Shown here: piece after piece, positions 1 through 8,631 of the stretch
Layout of the letters: every line of letters begins with the position of its first letter
Numbering within the stretch: the stretch's first letter is position 1
Assembly (NCBI GenBank): GCA_963796225.1
Contig: CAWCLK010000054.1
Coordinates: forward strand, 62,001 to 126,000
Direction: 5' to 3'
Length of the DNA: 64,000 nucleotides
Origin: CAWCLK01 sp963796225
GTDB lineage: Bacteria; Actinomycetota; Nitriliruptoria; Nitriliruptorales; Nitriliruptoraceae
Program-made: the position numbers and the translations under genes
The notes under the pieces: generated by a model
Told to the model about the DNA's origin: nothing
The model's input: only the letters and a program-made list of their open reading frames with translations
Databases searched by the model: none

Positions 1-624
1 CCGGACCGCGCCGATGACGGTCGCCAAGGGCGTAGCGGTGGCGATCAGCAGGCCGAGCACCAGCAGGACGAGGAACACCGCCTGGGCGCCCCACACCGAC
101 AGCCCGGCCTCCAGCGGCGTCGCGACCCCCCAGCCGACCAGGCCGCCGGCGGGCCACAGCTCGCGCAGGCCGTCGGCCGGGTGCGGGCTGCCGGCGATCA
201 GGTGCCAGCCGCCGAACAGGGCGAGGCCGGACAGGGTCGTGCCCACGCCGATCCGGCCCACCTCCGGGGCGGGGCGGTCGAACACGACCAGGCCCCCGAA
301 CCCGACGAGCACGATCGGCATGAGGGTCCCGAACACGCCGAACAGGCCGCGCCAGATCGCTTCGAGGAACGCCCCCACCGGGCCGGCCTGGCCGGCGTAG
401 ATGGCCAGGCCGCTGATCACGCCGAGCAGGATCAGCAGCAGGCCGTAGACGTCGGTGGAGCGGTCCCCGACGTGCTCGCGGGTGGCCGTGACCATCCGCG
501 CGACCAGCGAGGGTCCCGAGGACGAGCGCGACCCGGCGCGTGACCGACTCGACGACCGCGAGGTCGTCTTCTTCTTCGTCTTCGCCTTGCTCTTGGCCGG
601 CGGCTTCTTGGTGGTGGTCGCCAC
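1..624 (-). CDS. ftsK: FtsK/SpoIIIE DNA translocase, N-terminal part (runs off the window)
   Basis: The reverse strand is open in one frame from a GTG at 624 to base 1 (208 codons). The first ~40 residues are Lys/Ser/Arg-rich (KKPPAKSKAKTKKK), followed by four or more hydrophobic stretches (YGLLLILLGVISGLAIYAG, GTLMPIVLVGFGGLVVF, AVFLVLLVLGLLIATATPLA). A basic N-terminus followed by a multi-span membrane domain is the start of FtsK, which anchors the hexameric DNA pump at the division septum; the motor and gamma domains lie outside the window. A GAAGG lies about 9 nt upstream of the GTG. Location downstream of rnj fits the usual actinobacterial order dapA-rnj-ftsK, here interrupted by four plus-strand genes. 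Identity rests on membrane topology plus context, since no Walker motif is visible. Confidence 0.72.
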   Translation of the reverse strand, partial: MATTTKKPPAKSKAKTKKKTTSRSSSRSRAGSRSSSGPSLVARMVTATREHVGDRSTDVYGLLLILLGVISGLAIYAGQAGPVGAFLEAIWRGLFGVFGTLMPIVLVGFGGLVVFDRPAPEVGRIGVGTTLSGLALFGGWHLIAGSPHPADGLRELWPAGGLVGWGVATPLEAGLSVWGAQAVFLVLLVLGLLIATATPLATVIGAVR

Positions 625-792
625 GTCGGGCCTTCGTCGGCGGGGTGGACGGCGCGCGCCAAGGGTATCCGCCGACACCGCTGGAACTACGGCGCTGTCG
701 TTGTCGTCGCCGGGTCGGTGACCAAACACCCCGTCAGGTGTCACCGAACCGCTTCCCGATCCACGGACCCCCAACCTGTCAAGGACACGAAC

Positions 793-1531
793 GTGAAGCG
801 CACACTGACCGTCGCCGCCGCGGCCGCCATCGGCCTCATGATCCCCGGAGCGGCCTTCGCCGCCCACGGGGGCAGCACCTACACCGCCAACCTCTCCGAG
901 CTCAACGGCTCCGGGGCGGGCGGCACCGTCACCGTCCAGCTCAACGACGACGCCTCCCAGGCCACCATCACGCGTCAACTCGACCGGCCTCGCCGACGGG
1001 CTGCCGCACGCGCAGCACATCCACGGCGAGCTCACCACCGCCAACCAGTGCCCGACCATGGACGCCGACAGCAACGGTGACGGCGTCGTGGACGTGGCCG
1101 AGGGCCTTCCCAGCTACGGCGGCATCCAGGTCTCGCTGACCACCTCCGGTGACACCAGCGCCGACTCCGGCCTGGCCGTCGACCGCTTCCCCGTCGGCAA
1201 CGAGAGCTACTCGCGCACCGTCGACATCAGCGAGGACGTCTCCAGCGCCCTGGCCGACCTGCACGTCGTCGTCCACGGCGTCGACGAGAACGGCAACGGC
1301 GAGTACGACGGCGAGGCCCGCTCGTCCCTCGACGACTCCCTGCCCCGTGAGGCCACCCTGCCGGCCTCCTGCGGCCAGCTCGCCCTGACCTCCGCCGGCT
1401 CCGGCGGTGTGGCCACCGGTGCGGGCGGCGCGACCCCCGACTCCGACACCACCCCGATGGTCCTGCTCGGCCTGGCCGGCGCCGCTGTCGCCGGTGGTCT
1501 GGGCCTGCGTCGTCGCGGCTCGGCCGCCTGA
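793..1531 (+). CDS. CHRD-domain secreted protein with C-terminal membrane anchor (frameshifted)
   Basis: From a GTG at 793 the protein begins with a signal peptide (KRTLTVAAAAAIGLMIPGAA, cleavage near AFA-A) and then a CHRD-like domain (TANLSELNG, later GLPHAQHIHGEL). The frame breaks near 972: the sequence reads ATCACGCGTCAAC where ATC ACC GTC AAC is expected, so one extra base is present; the downstream frame then runs to a stop at 1531 (about 245 residues corrected). The C-terminus has a hydrophobic helix (MVLLGLAGAAVAGGLGL) followed by RRR, the shape of a sortase substrate, although no clear LPxTG is present; GVATG before the helix is the nearest match. The sortase begins 33 bp downstream, so this is its probable substrate. 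CHRD function in bacteria is unknown. Confidence 0.75.
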
Positions 1532-1564
1532 CCGAGTCGTTCCAGTCCGGGAGGGTTCGCCCTG

Positions 1565-2260
1565 ATGCGCACACCTGTGGCCCGCACCATCCCTGCGGCA
1601 GCGCTCGCTGCCGCGGTGCTGGCCACGTGTGCGCCGAACCCCACCCTGGTGGCCGGGGATCCCACGTCCCCGGCCACCGCTCCTCCCCCCGCGAGCGTCG
1701 CGGCGACCGAGCCGAGTCCGGCACCACCGTCACCGCGCACCACACCGACACCGTCGAGCTCGCCGGTGCCCTTCGCCGCGGGGGACGCCACGTTCGCCGA
1801 CCGTCCCGCGCCCGAGGGCGTCGACCCCGAGCGCATCCGGATCCCCGCCATCGGCGTCGACGCCAGCGTCGACGACATGGGCCTGACCGACGACGGCGGC
1901 ATCGAGGTCCCCGAGGTCTTCGCCGACGCGGGCTGGTGGACCTACTCGCCCCGCCCGGGGCGCATCGGGGCCAGCGCCATCCTCGGCCACGTCGACTCCA
2001 AGACCGGGCCCGCGGTGTTCTTCCGACTGACCGACCTGCGTCCCGGCGACGAGATCCACGTCGACGGCGCCGACGGGCAGACGGTCACCTTCGCCGTCCG
2101 GGCCGTCGAGCAGCACCCGAAGTCCAGCTTCCCCAGCGAGAAGGTCTTCAGCGCCACCCCCACCCCCACCCTGCGGCTGATCACGTGCGGCGGGGCGTTC
2201 GACAGCAACGCCGGCCACCACCTCGACAACATCGTCGTCTTCGCCGATCGCGTCGCCTGA
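1565..2260 (+). CDS. Sortase, class F-like
   Basis: 231 residues: an N-terminal hydrophobic segment (residues ~9-21), a Pro/Ser/Thr-rich linker to ~70, then a sortase beta-barrel. The catalytic histidine lies in ILGHVDS (His142) and the cysteine in LITCGGAFD (Cys208); the TCGG-FD pattern and short length resemble class F enzymes of Actinobacteria. Sortases cleave a sorting motif and join surface proteins to the cell wall. The position 12 residues after the cysteine, where I expect the active-site Arg in this class, is Leu220 (GHHLDNIVVFA), so either another Arg serves or the enzyme is atypical. It lies between a likely substrate (793-1531) and a cupredoxin lipoprotein whose ATG is 15 bp downstream, so the three are probably co-transcribed. 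Confidence 0.85.
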   Translation: MRTPVARTIPAAALAAAVLATCAPNPTLVAGDPTSPATAPPPASVAATEPSPAPPSPRTTPTPSSSPVPFAAGDATFADRPAPEGVDPERIRIPAIGVDASVDDMGLTDDGGIEVPEVFADAGWWTYSPRPGRIGASAILGHVDSKTGPAVFFRLTDLRPGDEIHVDGADGQTVTFAVRAVEQHPKSSFPSEKVFSATPTPTLRLITCGGAFDSNAGHHLDNIVVFADRVA

Positions 2261-2275
2261 CCCGACAGGCCCCCC

Positions 2276-2818
2276 ATGCGCCCCCGCGCCGCCATGCTCG
2301 TCCTCCCCCTCGCCCTGCTCCTGGGCGCCTGCGGCTCCGAGGCACCCGTCTCCGACGCCGCGGCCGCCCCGTCCCCCGCGTCGTCCGCGGCGTCGCCGTC
2401 ACCGAGCACCACGGCGCCGACACCCGCCCCTGCGCCGTCGACCACGCCGTCCCCCATCCGGCCGATCCCGCCCAGCCCGTCGCCGACGCCGTCGCCAGAG
2501 CCCGCCTCGACCACCCCGTCCCCGACCCCACCCCCACCTCCGCCTCCGCCCCCTCCGGCGGCCCCCGCGCAGGCCAGCGTGACGATCGCCGACTTCGACT
2601 ACGCCCCGGACCCGGTCGAGGTCGCCGTCGGCGGCACGGTGACCTGGACCAACCAGGACTCGACGGCCCACACGGCGACCGTGGACGGCGGCGGACCGAA
2701 CACCGGTCCGATCAAGGGCGGGGCGGCAGCGACCCTGACCTTCGACACGCCCGGCACCTTCACCTACGTGTGCCAGTTCCACCCCGGTTCGATGACCGGC
2801 ACCGTCGTCGTCCGCTGA
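2276..2818 (+). CDS. Cupredoxin (plastocyanin/azurin-like) lipoprotein
   Basis: 180 residues. A signal peptide ends in a lipobox (LLGAC, Cys19), followed by a Pro/Ser/Thr-rich spacer of about 80 residues (with a run of prolines near 85-95) and a ~80-residue blue-copper fold. The type-1 copper ligands are all recognisable: His in STAHTATV, then Cys, His and Met in YVCQFHPGSM. The product is probably anchored on the outer face of the membrane and may act in electron transfer or copper handling. No redox partner gene is adjacent. It follows the sortase by 15 bp in the same direction. Confidence 0.88.
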   Translation: MRPRAAMLVLPLALLLGACGSEAPVSDAAAAPSPASSAASPSPSTTAPTPAPAPSTTPSPIRPIPPSPSPTPSPEPASTTPSPTPPPPPPPPPPAAPAQASVTIADFDYAPDPVEVAVGGTVTWTNQDSTAHTATVDGGGPNTGPIKGGAAATLTFDTPGTFTYVCQFHPGSMTGTVVVR

Positions 2819-2919
2819 CGGGGAACTTCGTCGGGCAAACGCGCCATCGGCCGCCCGGAGAGGCGTAGAGTCGGCGGTTGGTCCGGGCCCCCGGGAGGCC
2901 GGTCCAGGGAGCAGGGCGC

Positions 2920-4650
2920 ATGAGCCGACCTCGACCGGTGAGCGCCGCGGGTTTCCGCGCGGCCCTGGCCTATCCCGACCTGCGCTGGTTGATCGGCGGC
3001 CTGGCCGTCTCCTCCATCGGCAGCTGGGCCTACAACGTCGCGCTCTACGTGTACGTGTGGGAGGCGACCCAGTCGGCCGGCTGGGCCGCCGCGACCACGA
3101 TCGGCCGCTTCGTCCCGTCGCTGCTGCTGTCCAGCTTCGGCGGGGTGGTCGCCGAACGCCTGGAACGCCGGCGACTGCTGATCACCCTCGACCTCGTGTC
3201 GACGCTGGTCATGGTCGGGCTGGGCGTGGTGGCCGGTCTCGGCCTGCCGGCCCTGGCCGCGATCTCGCTGGCCGCGGTCTCGTCGGTCATCGGCACCGTC
3301 TACTACCCGGCCACGGCGGCGATGACCCCGCAGATCGTCGACGAGCGCGACCTCGCCGCGGCCAACTCGCTGGAGAGCCTCGTCGAGAACGTGTCCGTGA
3401 TCGCGGGCCCCGCCCTGGGCGCCGCGGTCCTGGCGGTCTCCAGCGTCGAGGTGACCTTCCTGTTCAACGCCGCGACGTTCCTGTTCTCCGCGTGGTGCTC
3501 GACGCGCGTGCAGACCCGTAGCCAACCCACCGACGTCACCGAGGGCGGCGAGGTCGGGGTGCTGAAGCAGGTGACGGTCGGGTTCCGCGCGATCGCCTCG
3601 TCGACGACGGCCGCAGTGCTCGTCGGGGCCAGCGTGCTGGCGTCGTTCATGTACGGCACGGACACCGTGCTGTTCGTCGTGGTGTCCGAAGAGCGGCTCG
3701 GGCTCGGCCCGGACGGGTTCGGCGTGCTGATGGTCGGCCTCGGGATCGGCGGCGTGCTGATGGCCCCGCTGGTGAACCGGCTCGCCGGCTCGCCCCGTCT
3801 GGCCACCATCATCTCGGCCGGGCTGCTGGGGTACGTGCTGCCCACCGCCCTGCTGCTGTGGGTCGACCAGCCCGCACTGGCCGTCGCGATCCAGGTGGTG
3901 CGGGGCGCGGGGACGCTGGTCGTGGACGTCCTCGCCGTCACCGCCCTGCAACGCACGCTGGCCCCGGACCTCGTCGCCCGCGTCTTCGGGGTCTTCATGA
4001 CGCTGGTGCTGGCCGCGATCTCGCTCGGGGCGCTGGTCGTCGCCCCCGTCCTGCAGGCCACCAGCCTGGACACCACCCTGCTCGTGTTCTCCGTCGGGAT
4101 GGGCGCGCTGGTCGTCGTCGCCTACCCGTTCACGCGGCTCGTCGACCGCGAGACCGCGGCCCGCCTGGCCGAGGCCGCGCCCCGCATCGCCGCCCTCGAG
4201 GCCCTGGGGATCTTCGCCGCGGCCTCACGCCCGACGCTGGAGCGCCTCGCCTCGGCCGCGGAGGACATGGTCGTGGAGCCCGGCATCGCCTTCATCGAGG
4301 AGGGTGCCCCCGCCGACGCGTTCTACGTGGTCGTCGAGGGCGAGGTGGACGTCACCGCCCACGGGGCGGGCACCGAGGACCGCCACCTGCGTCGGCTCGG
4401 GGCCGGCGACTACGTCGGCGAGCTCGGCCTGATCGACGCCATCCCCCGCACCGCCACCGTCCGGGCCGTCACCCCCCTGCGGCTCTACCGGATCCCCGGC
4501 GACGACTTCCTCGGCGCCCTGTCCGACAACACCGCGTCGGCAGCCTTCCTCGAGAGCGCCCGCATGCGCCTGCAGAACACCCGCTCGATCTCGCGCCCCG
4601 CCGACCCCGAGCCCGAGCCCGCCCCGCGGACCCCGGCCCCGACCGGCTGA
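2920..4650 (+). CDS. MFS transporter fused to a C-terminal cyclic-nucleotide-binding domain
   Basis: 576 residues from ATG 2920, chosen over an in-frame TTG at 2878 because GGGAG precedes the ATG. A TAGAGT hexamer at 2866-2871 could be the -10. Residues ~1-410 form an MFS-type permease with about 12 hydrophobic helices (start ALAYPDLRWLIGGLAVSSIG). Residues ~447-540 form a cNMP-binding (CRP-like) domain with AFYVVVEGEVDV and the phosphate-binding cassette GELGLIDAIPRTATV, including the conserved Glu and Arg. The tail is Pro/Glu-rich. The substrate is unknown; sequence resembles the drug/macrolide-efflux branch. The ligand domain implies regulation by cAMP, cGMP or a related molecule on the cytoplasmic side. 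It converges on rnj with only 71 bp between stops. Confidence 0.85.
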   Translation: MSRPRPVSAAGFRAALAYPDLRWLIGGLAVSSIGSWAYNVALYVYVWEATQSAGWAAATTIGRFVPSLLLSSFGGVVAERLERRRLLITLDLVSTLVMVGLGVVAGLGLPALAAISLAAVSSVIGTVYYPATAAMTPQIVDERDLAAANSLESLVENVSVIAGPALGAAVLAVSSVEVTFLFNAATFLFSAWCSTRVQTRSQPTDVTEGGEVGVLKQVTVGFRAIASSTTAAVLVGASVLASFMYGTDTVLFVVVSEERLGLGPDGFGVLMVGLGIGGVLMAPLVNRLAGSPRLATIISAGLLGYVLPTALLLWVDQPALAVAIQVVRGAGTLVVDVLAVTALQRTLAPDLVARVFGVFMTLVLAAISLGALVVAPVLQATSLDTTLLVFSVGMGALVVVAYPFTRLVDRETAARLAEAAPRIAALEALGIFAAASRPTLERLASAAEDMVVEPGIAFIEEGAPADAFYVVVEGEVDVTAHGAGTEDRHLRRLGAGDYVGELGLIDAIPRTATVRAVTPLRLYRIPGDDFLGALSDNTASAAFLESARMRLQNTRSISRPADPEPEPAPRTPAPTG

Positions 4651-4721
4651 CCGTCAGACCTCCCCGATGCTCGGTCTGCGGCCGGTCGCCCCGCGACATC
4701 GGGACATCTCGCAGCCGGCCG

Positions 4722-6389
4722 TCAGACCTCGAGGACGATGGGCAGGATGACGGGGCGGCGGCCGACCTCGTGCTTCCAGTAGCGCCCCAGCGCCTGGGTG
4801 ACGTGGCGCTGGATGGCCTGCACGTCCGCGAAGCGGTGCTGCTTGACCTCGGCGAGCTCGAGGTCGACGGCCTTGGCGGCCGCCTCGAGCACGTGGGCGG
4901 ATTCGTCCTCGAACACCACGCCGTGCTGGATGAGGATCGTGTCGCCGACCGGTTCGCCCTTGTGCGGGTCGATCGTGACGACACACACGCAGACGCCGTC
5001 GCCCGCCAGGCGGGTGCGGTGGCGCAGCACGGCCGGGCCCACGTCGGGCAGCAGCCCGTCGACGAACACCTGACCTGCCGAGAAGGACTCGCCCCGACGC
5101 GCGACGCGGTCCTCGAGCTCGATGACGTCGCCGTCCTCGCAGACGAAGACCTGGTCGGCCGGGCAGCCGGTCGCGATGGCGATGTCGCGATGGGCGGCCA
5201 TGTGCCGGTACTCGCCGTGCACCGGCACGACGTACTCGGGTTCGACGATGTTGTGGAACAGCGTGAGGTCACCGCCGTTCGCGTGGCCGGACACGTGCAC
5301 GTCCGCGACGCCCTTGTGCACCACGTGGGCGCCCCGCCGTGCCAGGCCGTTGATCGAGCGGAACACGGCCTGCTCGTTGCCGGGGATGAGGCTGGACGCG
5401 AGGATGATCGTGTCGCCCTCGCCGACCTGCACGTGCTTGTGGTCGCCCGACGCCATCAGCGACAGCGCCGAGTACGGCTCGCCCTGGCTGCCCGTGGAGA
5501 TGATCACGAGCTCGCGCGGGTCGTGGTCCGGCACGTCCTTGATCGCGACCTCGCTCTCGTGGTCGAAGTCGAGGTAGGCCAGACGTCGGGCGATGTCCAT
5601 GTTCTTGACCATCGACCGGCCCACGAAGACGGGGCGCCGGCCGACGGCGGCGGCCGCGTCGAGCACCTGCTGGATGCGGTGCACGTGCGACGCGAAGGAG
5701 GCGACGACCACCAGCCCGGTGGCGCGCTGCATCTCCTCGCGCAGGGACTGGCCCACGACCCGTTCGGTGGGCACGTGGCCCGGCACGTCGGCGTTGGTCG
5801 AGTCCGCCAGCAGCAGGTCCACGCCCTCGTCGCCCAGCCGTGCGAAGTGGGCGAGGTCGGTGGGCCGGCCGTCGACGGGCGTCTGGTCGAGCTTGAAGTC
5901 GCCCGTGTGGACGACGATCCCGTGGGGCGTGCGGAAGGCGTAGGCGCACCCGTCCGGGATCGAGTGGTTGACCTGGATGACCTCGACCGTGAACGGCCCG
6001 TGCTGGAGCACGTCGGCGGGCAGCACCTCGACCATCTCGGGGGCGTCGAGGTCGGGCCACTCGTCGAGGATCGCCTGCACGAAGGCGAGCGTCAGCTTCG
6101 TGCCGTAGATGGTGACGTCGGGGAAGTCCTGCAGGAAGTACGGCAGCGCCCCGATGTGGTCGAGGTGGCCGTGGGTGAGGAACACCGCGTCGACGGTGCG
6201 GCCCTCGAGCGCCGACCAGTCCGGCAGGATCAGGTCCACGCCGAGGTGTTCCGGGTTCGGGAAGAACACGCCGACGTCGACGACGGCGACGTGGTCGTCG
6301 ACCTCGATGGTCGCCATGTTGCGACCGATCTCGCCGAGGCCGCCGAAGAAGCTGACGCGAACGGGCGGGTGGTCCGTCGAGCGCGCCAT
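4722..6389 (-). CDS. rnj: Ribonuclease J
   Basis: 555 residues, the usual length. It begins with a metallo-beta-lactamase core (FFGGLGEIGRN) and the zinc motif HGHLDH at residues 73-78, followed by the beta-CASP domain (FASHVHRI, STGSQGEP, SGHANG, VPVHGEYRH) and a short C-terminal domain. RNase J is a 5'-3' exonuclease and endonuclease acting in mRNA decay and rRNA maturation. The ATG overlaps the dapA stop (ATGA), so the two are translationally coupled, the standard dapA-rnj arrangement. Confidence 0.97.
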   Translation of the reverse strand: MARSTDHPPVRVSFFGGLGEIGRNMATIEVDDHVAVVDVGVFFPNPEHLGVDLILPDWSALEGRTVDAVFLTHGHLDHIGALPYFLQDFPDVTIYGTKLTLAFVQAILDEWPDLDAPEMVEVLPADVLQHGPFTVEVIQVNHSIPDGCAYAFRTPHGIVVHTGDFKLDQTPVDGRPTDLAHFARLGDEGVDLLLADSTNADVPGHVPTERVVGQSLREEMQRATGLVVVASFASHVHRIQQVLDAAAAVGRRPVFVGRSMVKNMDIARRLAYLDFDHESEVAIKDVPDHDPRELVIISTGSQGEPYSALSLMASGDHKHVQVGEGDTIILASSLIPGNEQAVFRSINGLARRGAHVVHKGVADVHVSGHANGGDLTLFHNIVEPEYVVPVHGEYRHMAAHRDIAIATGCPADQVFVCEDGDVIELEDRVARRGESFSAGQVFVDGLLPDVGPAVLRHRTRLAGDGVCVCVVTIDPHKGEPVGDTILIQHGVVFEDESAHVLEAAAKAVDLELAEVKQHRFADVQAIQRHVTQALGRYWKHEVGRRPVILPIVLEV

Positions 6390-7288
6390 CAGTGCGAGAT
6401 CCCGGCGTGGTCCAGCGCGGCGAGGACGGCGTCCACCGTCTCGGGCAGGGCGTCGACCAGCGGACCACGGACGGGCCCCGCGGGCAGGCCGAGGCGGTTC
6501 AGCGCCCCCTTCACCGGACCGGGCGACGCCTCGGAGAACAGCGCGCGGACCAGCGGCAGCAGGCTGTGGTGGATCTCGCGGGCGCGGTCGAGGTCGGTGT
6601 CGACCGCGGCGAGCATCTCGGCGACCAGGTCACCGGCCAGGTGCGAGGCGACGGACACCACGCCCACGCCGCCGACCGCCAGCAGCGGCAGGTTGTACTC
6701 GTCGGCACCGGAGTAGACGACGAAGCCACCCGGGGCGTCCGCGGTCTGGCTGACCACCTCGGCGGTCTTGGCCATGTCGCCCACCGCGTCCTTCAGGCCG
6801 CGGATGTTGTCGACCTGGGCGAGCTCGACGATGGTGGGCAGCTCGATCTCGCGCGCCGTGCGCCCCGGGATGTCGTAGAGCATCACGGGCTTGTCGGTGG
6901 CCTCGGCGACCCGGCGGAAGTGCGCCAGCAGCGCCCGCTGCGTCGGCTTGTTGTAGTAGGGCGTGACCACGAGCATCGAGTCGGCGCCGTGCTCGGTGGC
7001 CTTCTCGGTCGAGTGCACCGCCTTGCGCGTGTCGTTGGAACCCGTGCCCATCATCACGTGGGCGCGGTCACCGACGGCGTCGACCACCGCGTCGAGGAGC
7101 TGCCACATCTCCTCGTCGCGCAACGTGGGCGACTCGCCGGTGGTGCCGTGCACGACGACCATGTCCGTGCCGTGGTCCACGAGGTGCGAGGCCAGGGTCT
7201 GCGCCCCGTCGAGGTCGAGCCCTCCGTCCTCGTGGAAGGGGGTCACCATCGCGGTTCCGACGCGACCGAACGGGGAGGAGACTGGCAT
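6389..7288 (-). CDS. dapA: 4-hydroxy-tetrahydrodipicolinate synthase
   Basis: 299 residues from ATG 7288. TIM-barrel enzyme condensing pyruvate with aspartate semialdehyde in the lysine/diaminopimelate pathway. Visible signatures are GTTGESPTL (residues 48-56), PYYNKP with the catalytic-triad tyrosine (~111), MLYDIPGRT with Tyr138 and Arg143, and the Schiff-base lysine in IRGLKDAVGD (Lys166). The stop overlaps the rnj start. A TAGGAT hexamer on the minus strand at 7338-7343, 50 nt upstream of the start, is a plausible -10. dapB lies elsewhere in the window (26616-27401). Confidence 0.97.
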   Translation of the reverse strand: MPVSSPFGRVGTAMVTPFHEDGGLDLDGAQTLASHLVDHGTDMVVVHGTTGESPTLRDEEMWQLLDAVVDAVGDRAHVMMGTGSNDTRKAVHSTEKATEHGADSMLVVTPYYNKPTQRALLAHFRRVAEATDKPVMLYDIPGRTAREIELPTIVELAQVDNIRGLKDAVGDMAKTAEVVSQTADAPGGFVVYSGADEYNLPLLAVGGVGVVSVASHLAGDLVAEMLAAVDTDLDRAREIHHSLLPLVRALFSEASPGPVKGALNRLGLPAGPVRGPLVDALPETVDAVLAALDHAGISH

Positions 7289-7337
7289 GGGTGGGAACAC
7301 CTTCGAGTGCGGGTTCGACGTGGATGTGTGGCTCCCT

Positions 7338-7343
7338 ATCCTA
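7338..7343 (-). promoter_or_regulatory. Candidate -10 element of the dapA-rnj operon
   Basis: Reverse-strand TAGGAT, a good actinobacterial -10 hexamer, about 50 nt upstream of the dapA start in the divergent gap between dapA and the Dabb gene. No clear TTGACA-like -35 is present 16-18 nt upstream, so support is weak. Confidence 0.3.
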
Positions 7344-7423
7344 ACGACGCCCGCGTACGGCTGACCCGATCCATCGGGCCCTGCCCGGGTCGCGCACCCA
7401 TCTCTCCCGCCCGAAGGGCCACC

Positions 7424-7724
7424 GTGTTCTGGCACATCGTCCGCTTCGACTTCACCGGCGTCGACGAGGCCACCCGGACCGACATCGAGGACCAGCTCGC
7501 CGGGACTCGACTCCCTCGACGAGGTGGCCTTCCTCCGCATCGGCCACGACGTCACGGACGCCGAGGTCACCGCACTCGTCACCGGGTTCGCCAGCCGTGA
7601 CGACTACGAGGCCTACCGGGTGCACCCCGACCACGTGCCCGTGGTGATGGCGATCGACACCGCCGAGGTCGAGGCGACCCGTATCGACTTCGAGACCGAC
7701 GACGAGGTCGAGGACTTGCTGTGA
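7424..7724 (+). CDS. Dabb (stress-responsive A/B barrel) domain protein (frameshifted)
   Basis: The corrected product is 99-100 residues from GTG 7424: WHIVRFDF, then GLDSLDEVAFLRIG, FASRDDYEAYRVHPDH and a C-terminal IDFETDD. The strand pattern and the YRVHPDH motif are typical of small dimeric alpha/beta-barrel (Dabb) proteins. A single extra G near 7502-7504 (GCCGGGACTC instead of GCCGGACTC) breaks the frame. The stop overlaps the GTG of the next gene (GTGA), so the two are coupled. No substrate can be assigned. Confidence 0.78.
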
Positions 7725-8526
7725 ACGCCGCCGATCCGGCTGCTGCCGCTGGCACATGCCGGCGAAGGGGCGACCTGGCAGGCCCTGCTGACGCTGCTCG
7801 CCCTCGGGCTCGTGGTCGTGGTCGTCCTCGTCGTGGCCGGCGTGGTGCGCATCGAGGAGCCCGGCGACCTGATCCTGCCCCTGGCCGGCACCGCCGTGCT
7901 CGCGTCGCTGTCCGGGGCGACCTCCCGGCTCCTGTCGGACTGGGTCGGCTGGGCCTTCCCGGTCGGCGTGGTCGCCCTGCTCGCTCTGGTGATCGTGGCC
8001 CTGACCCCGGCGGACCTGTCCCCGACCTCCCCCGTGCTGCTCGGCGGGATCGTGGTCGCGGTGGTGGCGGCGCTCGTCCTGCAGACGCCGATCAAGCGGG
8101 CGTGGCACCCGGTGACGGTCGGCCTCGACAACGCCCTGCTCGACGACCTCGCGGTCGAGATCGTCCAGCCCGAGGACGGGGCGACCGTCGAACCGGGCAC
8201 CTTCGAGCTGGTCGTCGAGGCCACCGGCGGGACGCTGGGCGAGGGGTTCGTGTCCAGCGGGGCGCCTGACCGACCCCGAGGAGCAGGTCGGCCTCACCAT
8301 CACCGTCGTGTCCCTCGACACGGGCGAGAACACCGCCACCGTCGGTGTCCCCACCGAGGACTGCGCCGCCGGCTGCGACCGCGCGACCTACGAGGTCACC
8401 GTCGACCAGCCCGGCGAGTGGTCGGTCTTCATCGAGGCCAAGACCGCCGACACCCGGGCCTTCACCCGCACCGACGGCTCCAGCGGCACGCCGACCGACA
8501 GCATCACCGTCACCGTCGCGGAGTGA
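7721..8526 (+). CDS. Membrane protein with C-terminal extracytoplasmic beta domain (two frameshifts)
   Basis: Reading GTG 7721 to the stop at 8526 needs removal of two extra bases, near 7739 (GATCCGGCTG) and 8265 (GCGCCTGACC); the corrected product is about 267 residues. Residues ~20-120 contain four hydrophobic helices (LLTLLALGLVVVVVLVVAGVV, ILPLAGTAVLASLSG, FPVGVVALLALVIVAL, VVAVVAALVL). The rest is a beta-rich domain rich in Asp/Glu/Thr (EIVQPEDGATVEPGTFELVV ... GEWSVFIEAKT) resembling an Ig-like domain, with a Cys pair in DCAAGCD. It is coupled to the Dabb gene by a GTGA overlap. I do not recognise the family. Confidence 0.6.
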
Positions 8527-8532
8527 CCCACC

Positions 8533-8570
8533 GGTGCGGATGAGTCCCACATGCGGGACTCACCCCGCCC
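8533..8570. repeat. Palindromic repeat unit, copy 1
   Basis: 38-nt unit beginning GGTGCGGATGAGTCCC with the complement GGGACTCACC after a 6-nt loop. Nearly identical to a second copy 61 nt downstream. It lies between convergent genes and could act as a terminator for the plus-strand pair ending at 8526. Confidence 0.75.
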
Positions 8571-8593
8571 GCTCGTGAGATTGCCGGTGCAAC

Positions 8594-8631
8594 GGTGCGG
8601 ATGAGTCCCAGGATCGGGACTCATCCCGCCC
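8594..8631. repeat. Palindromic repeat unit, copy 2 (perfect 10-bp stem)
   Basis: GATGAGTCCC and GGGACTCATC form a perfect 10-bp stem around a 6-nt loop (AGGATC). The unit overlaps the stop codon and last codons of thyX on the other strand, so the palindrome is both a likely bidirectional terminator and part of the coding sequence. Copies 1 and 2 share the flanks GGTGCG and CCCGCCC. Confidence 0.78.

Noticed and set aside
793..1531. Calling the frameshifted CHRD gene and the other broken genes pseudogenes
   Set aside because: Each has a single base change with otherwise perfect flanking coding sequence, and essential genes such as pnp and truB show the same pattern; sequence error is more likely.
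3858..6716. Very long plus-strand open frame (~950 codons) opposite rnj and dapA
   Set aside because: It runs antisense through two conserved genes, has the repetitive Asp/Val/Arg/Gly composition expected of a high-GC shadow frame and no protein motifs.
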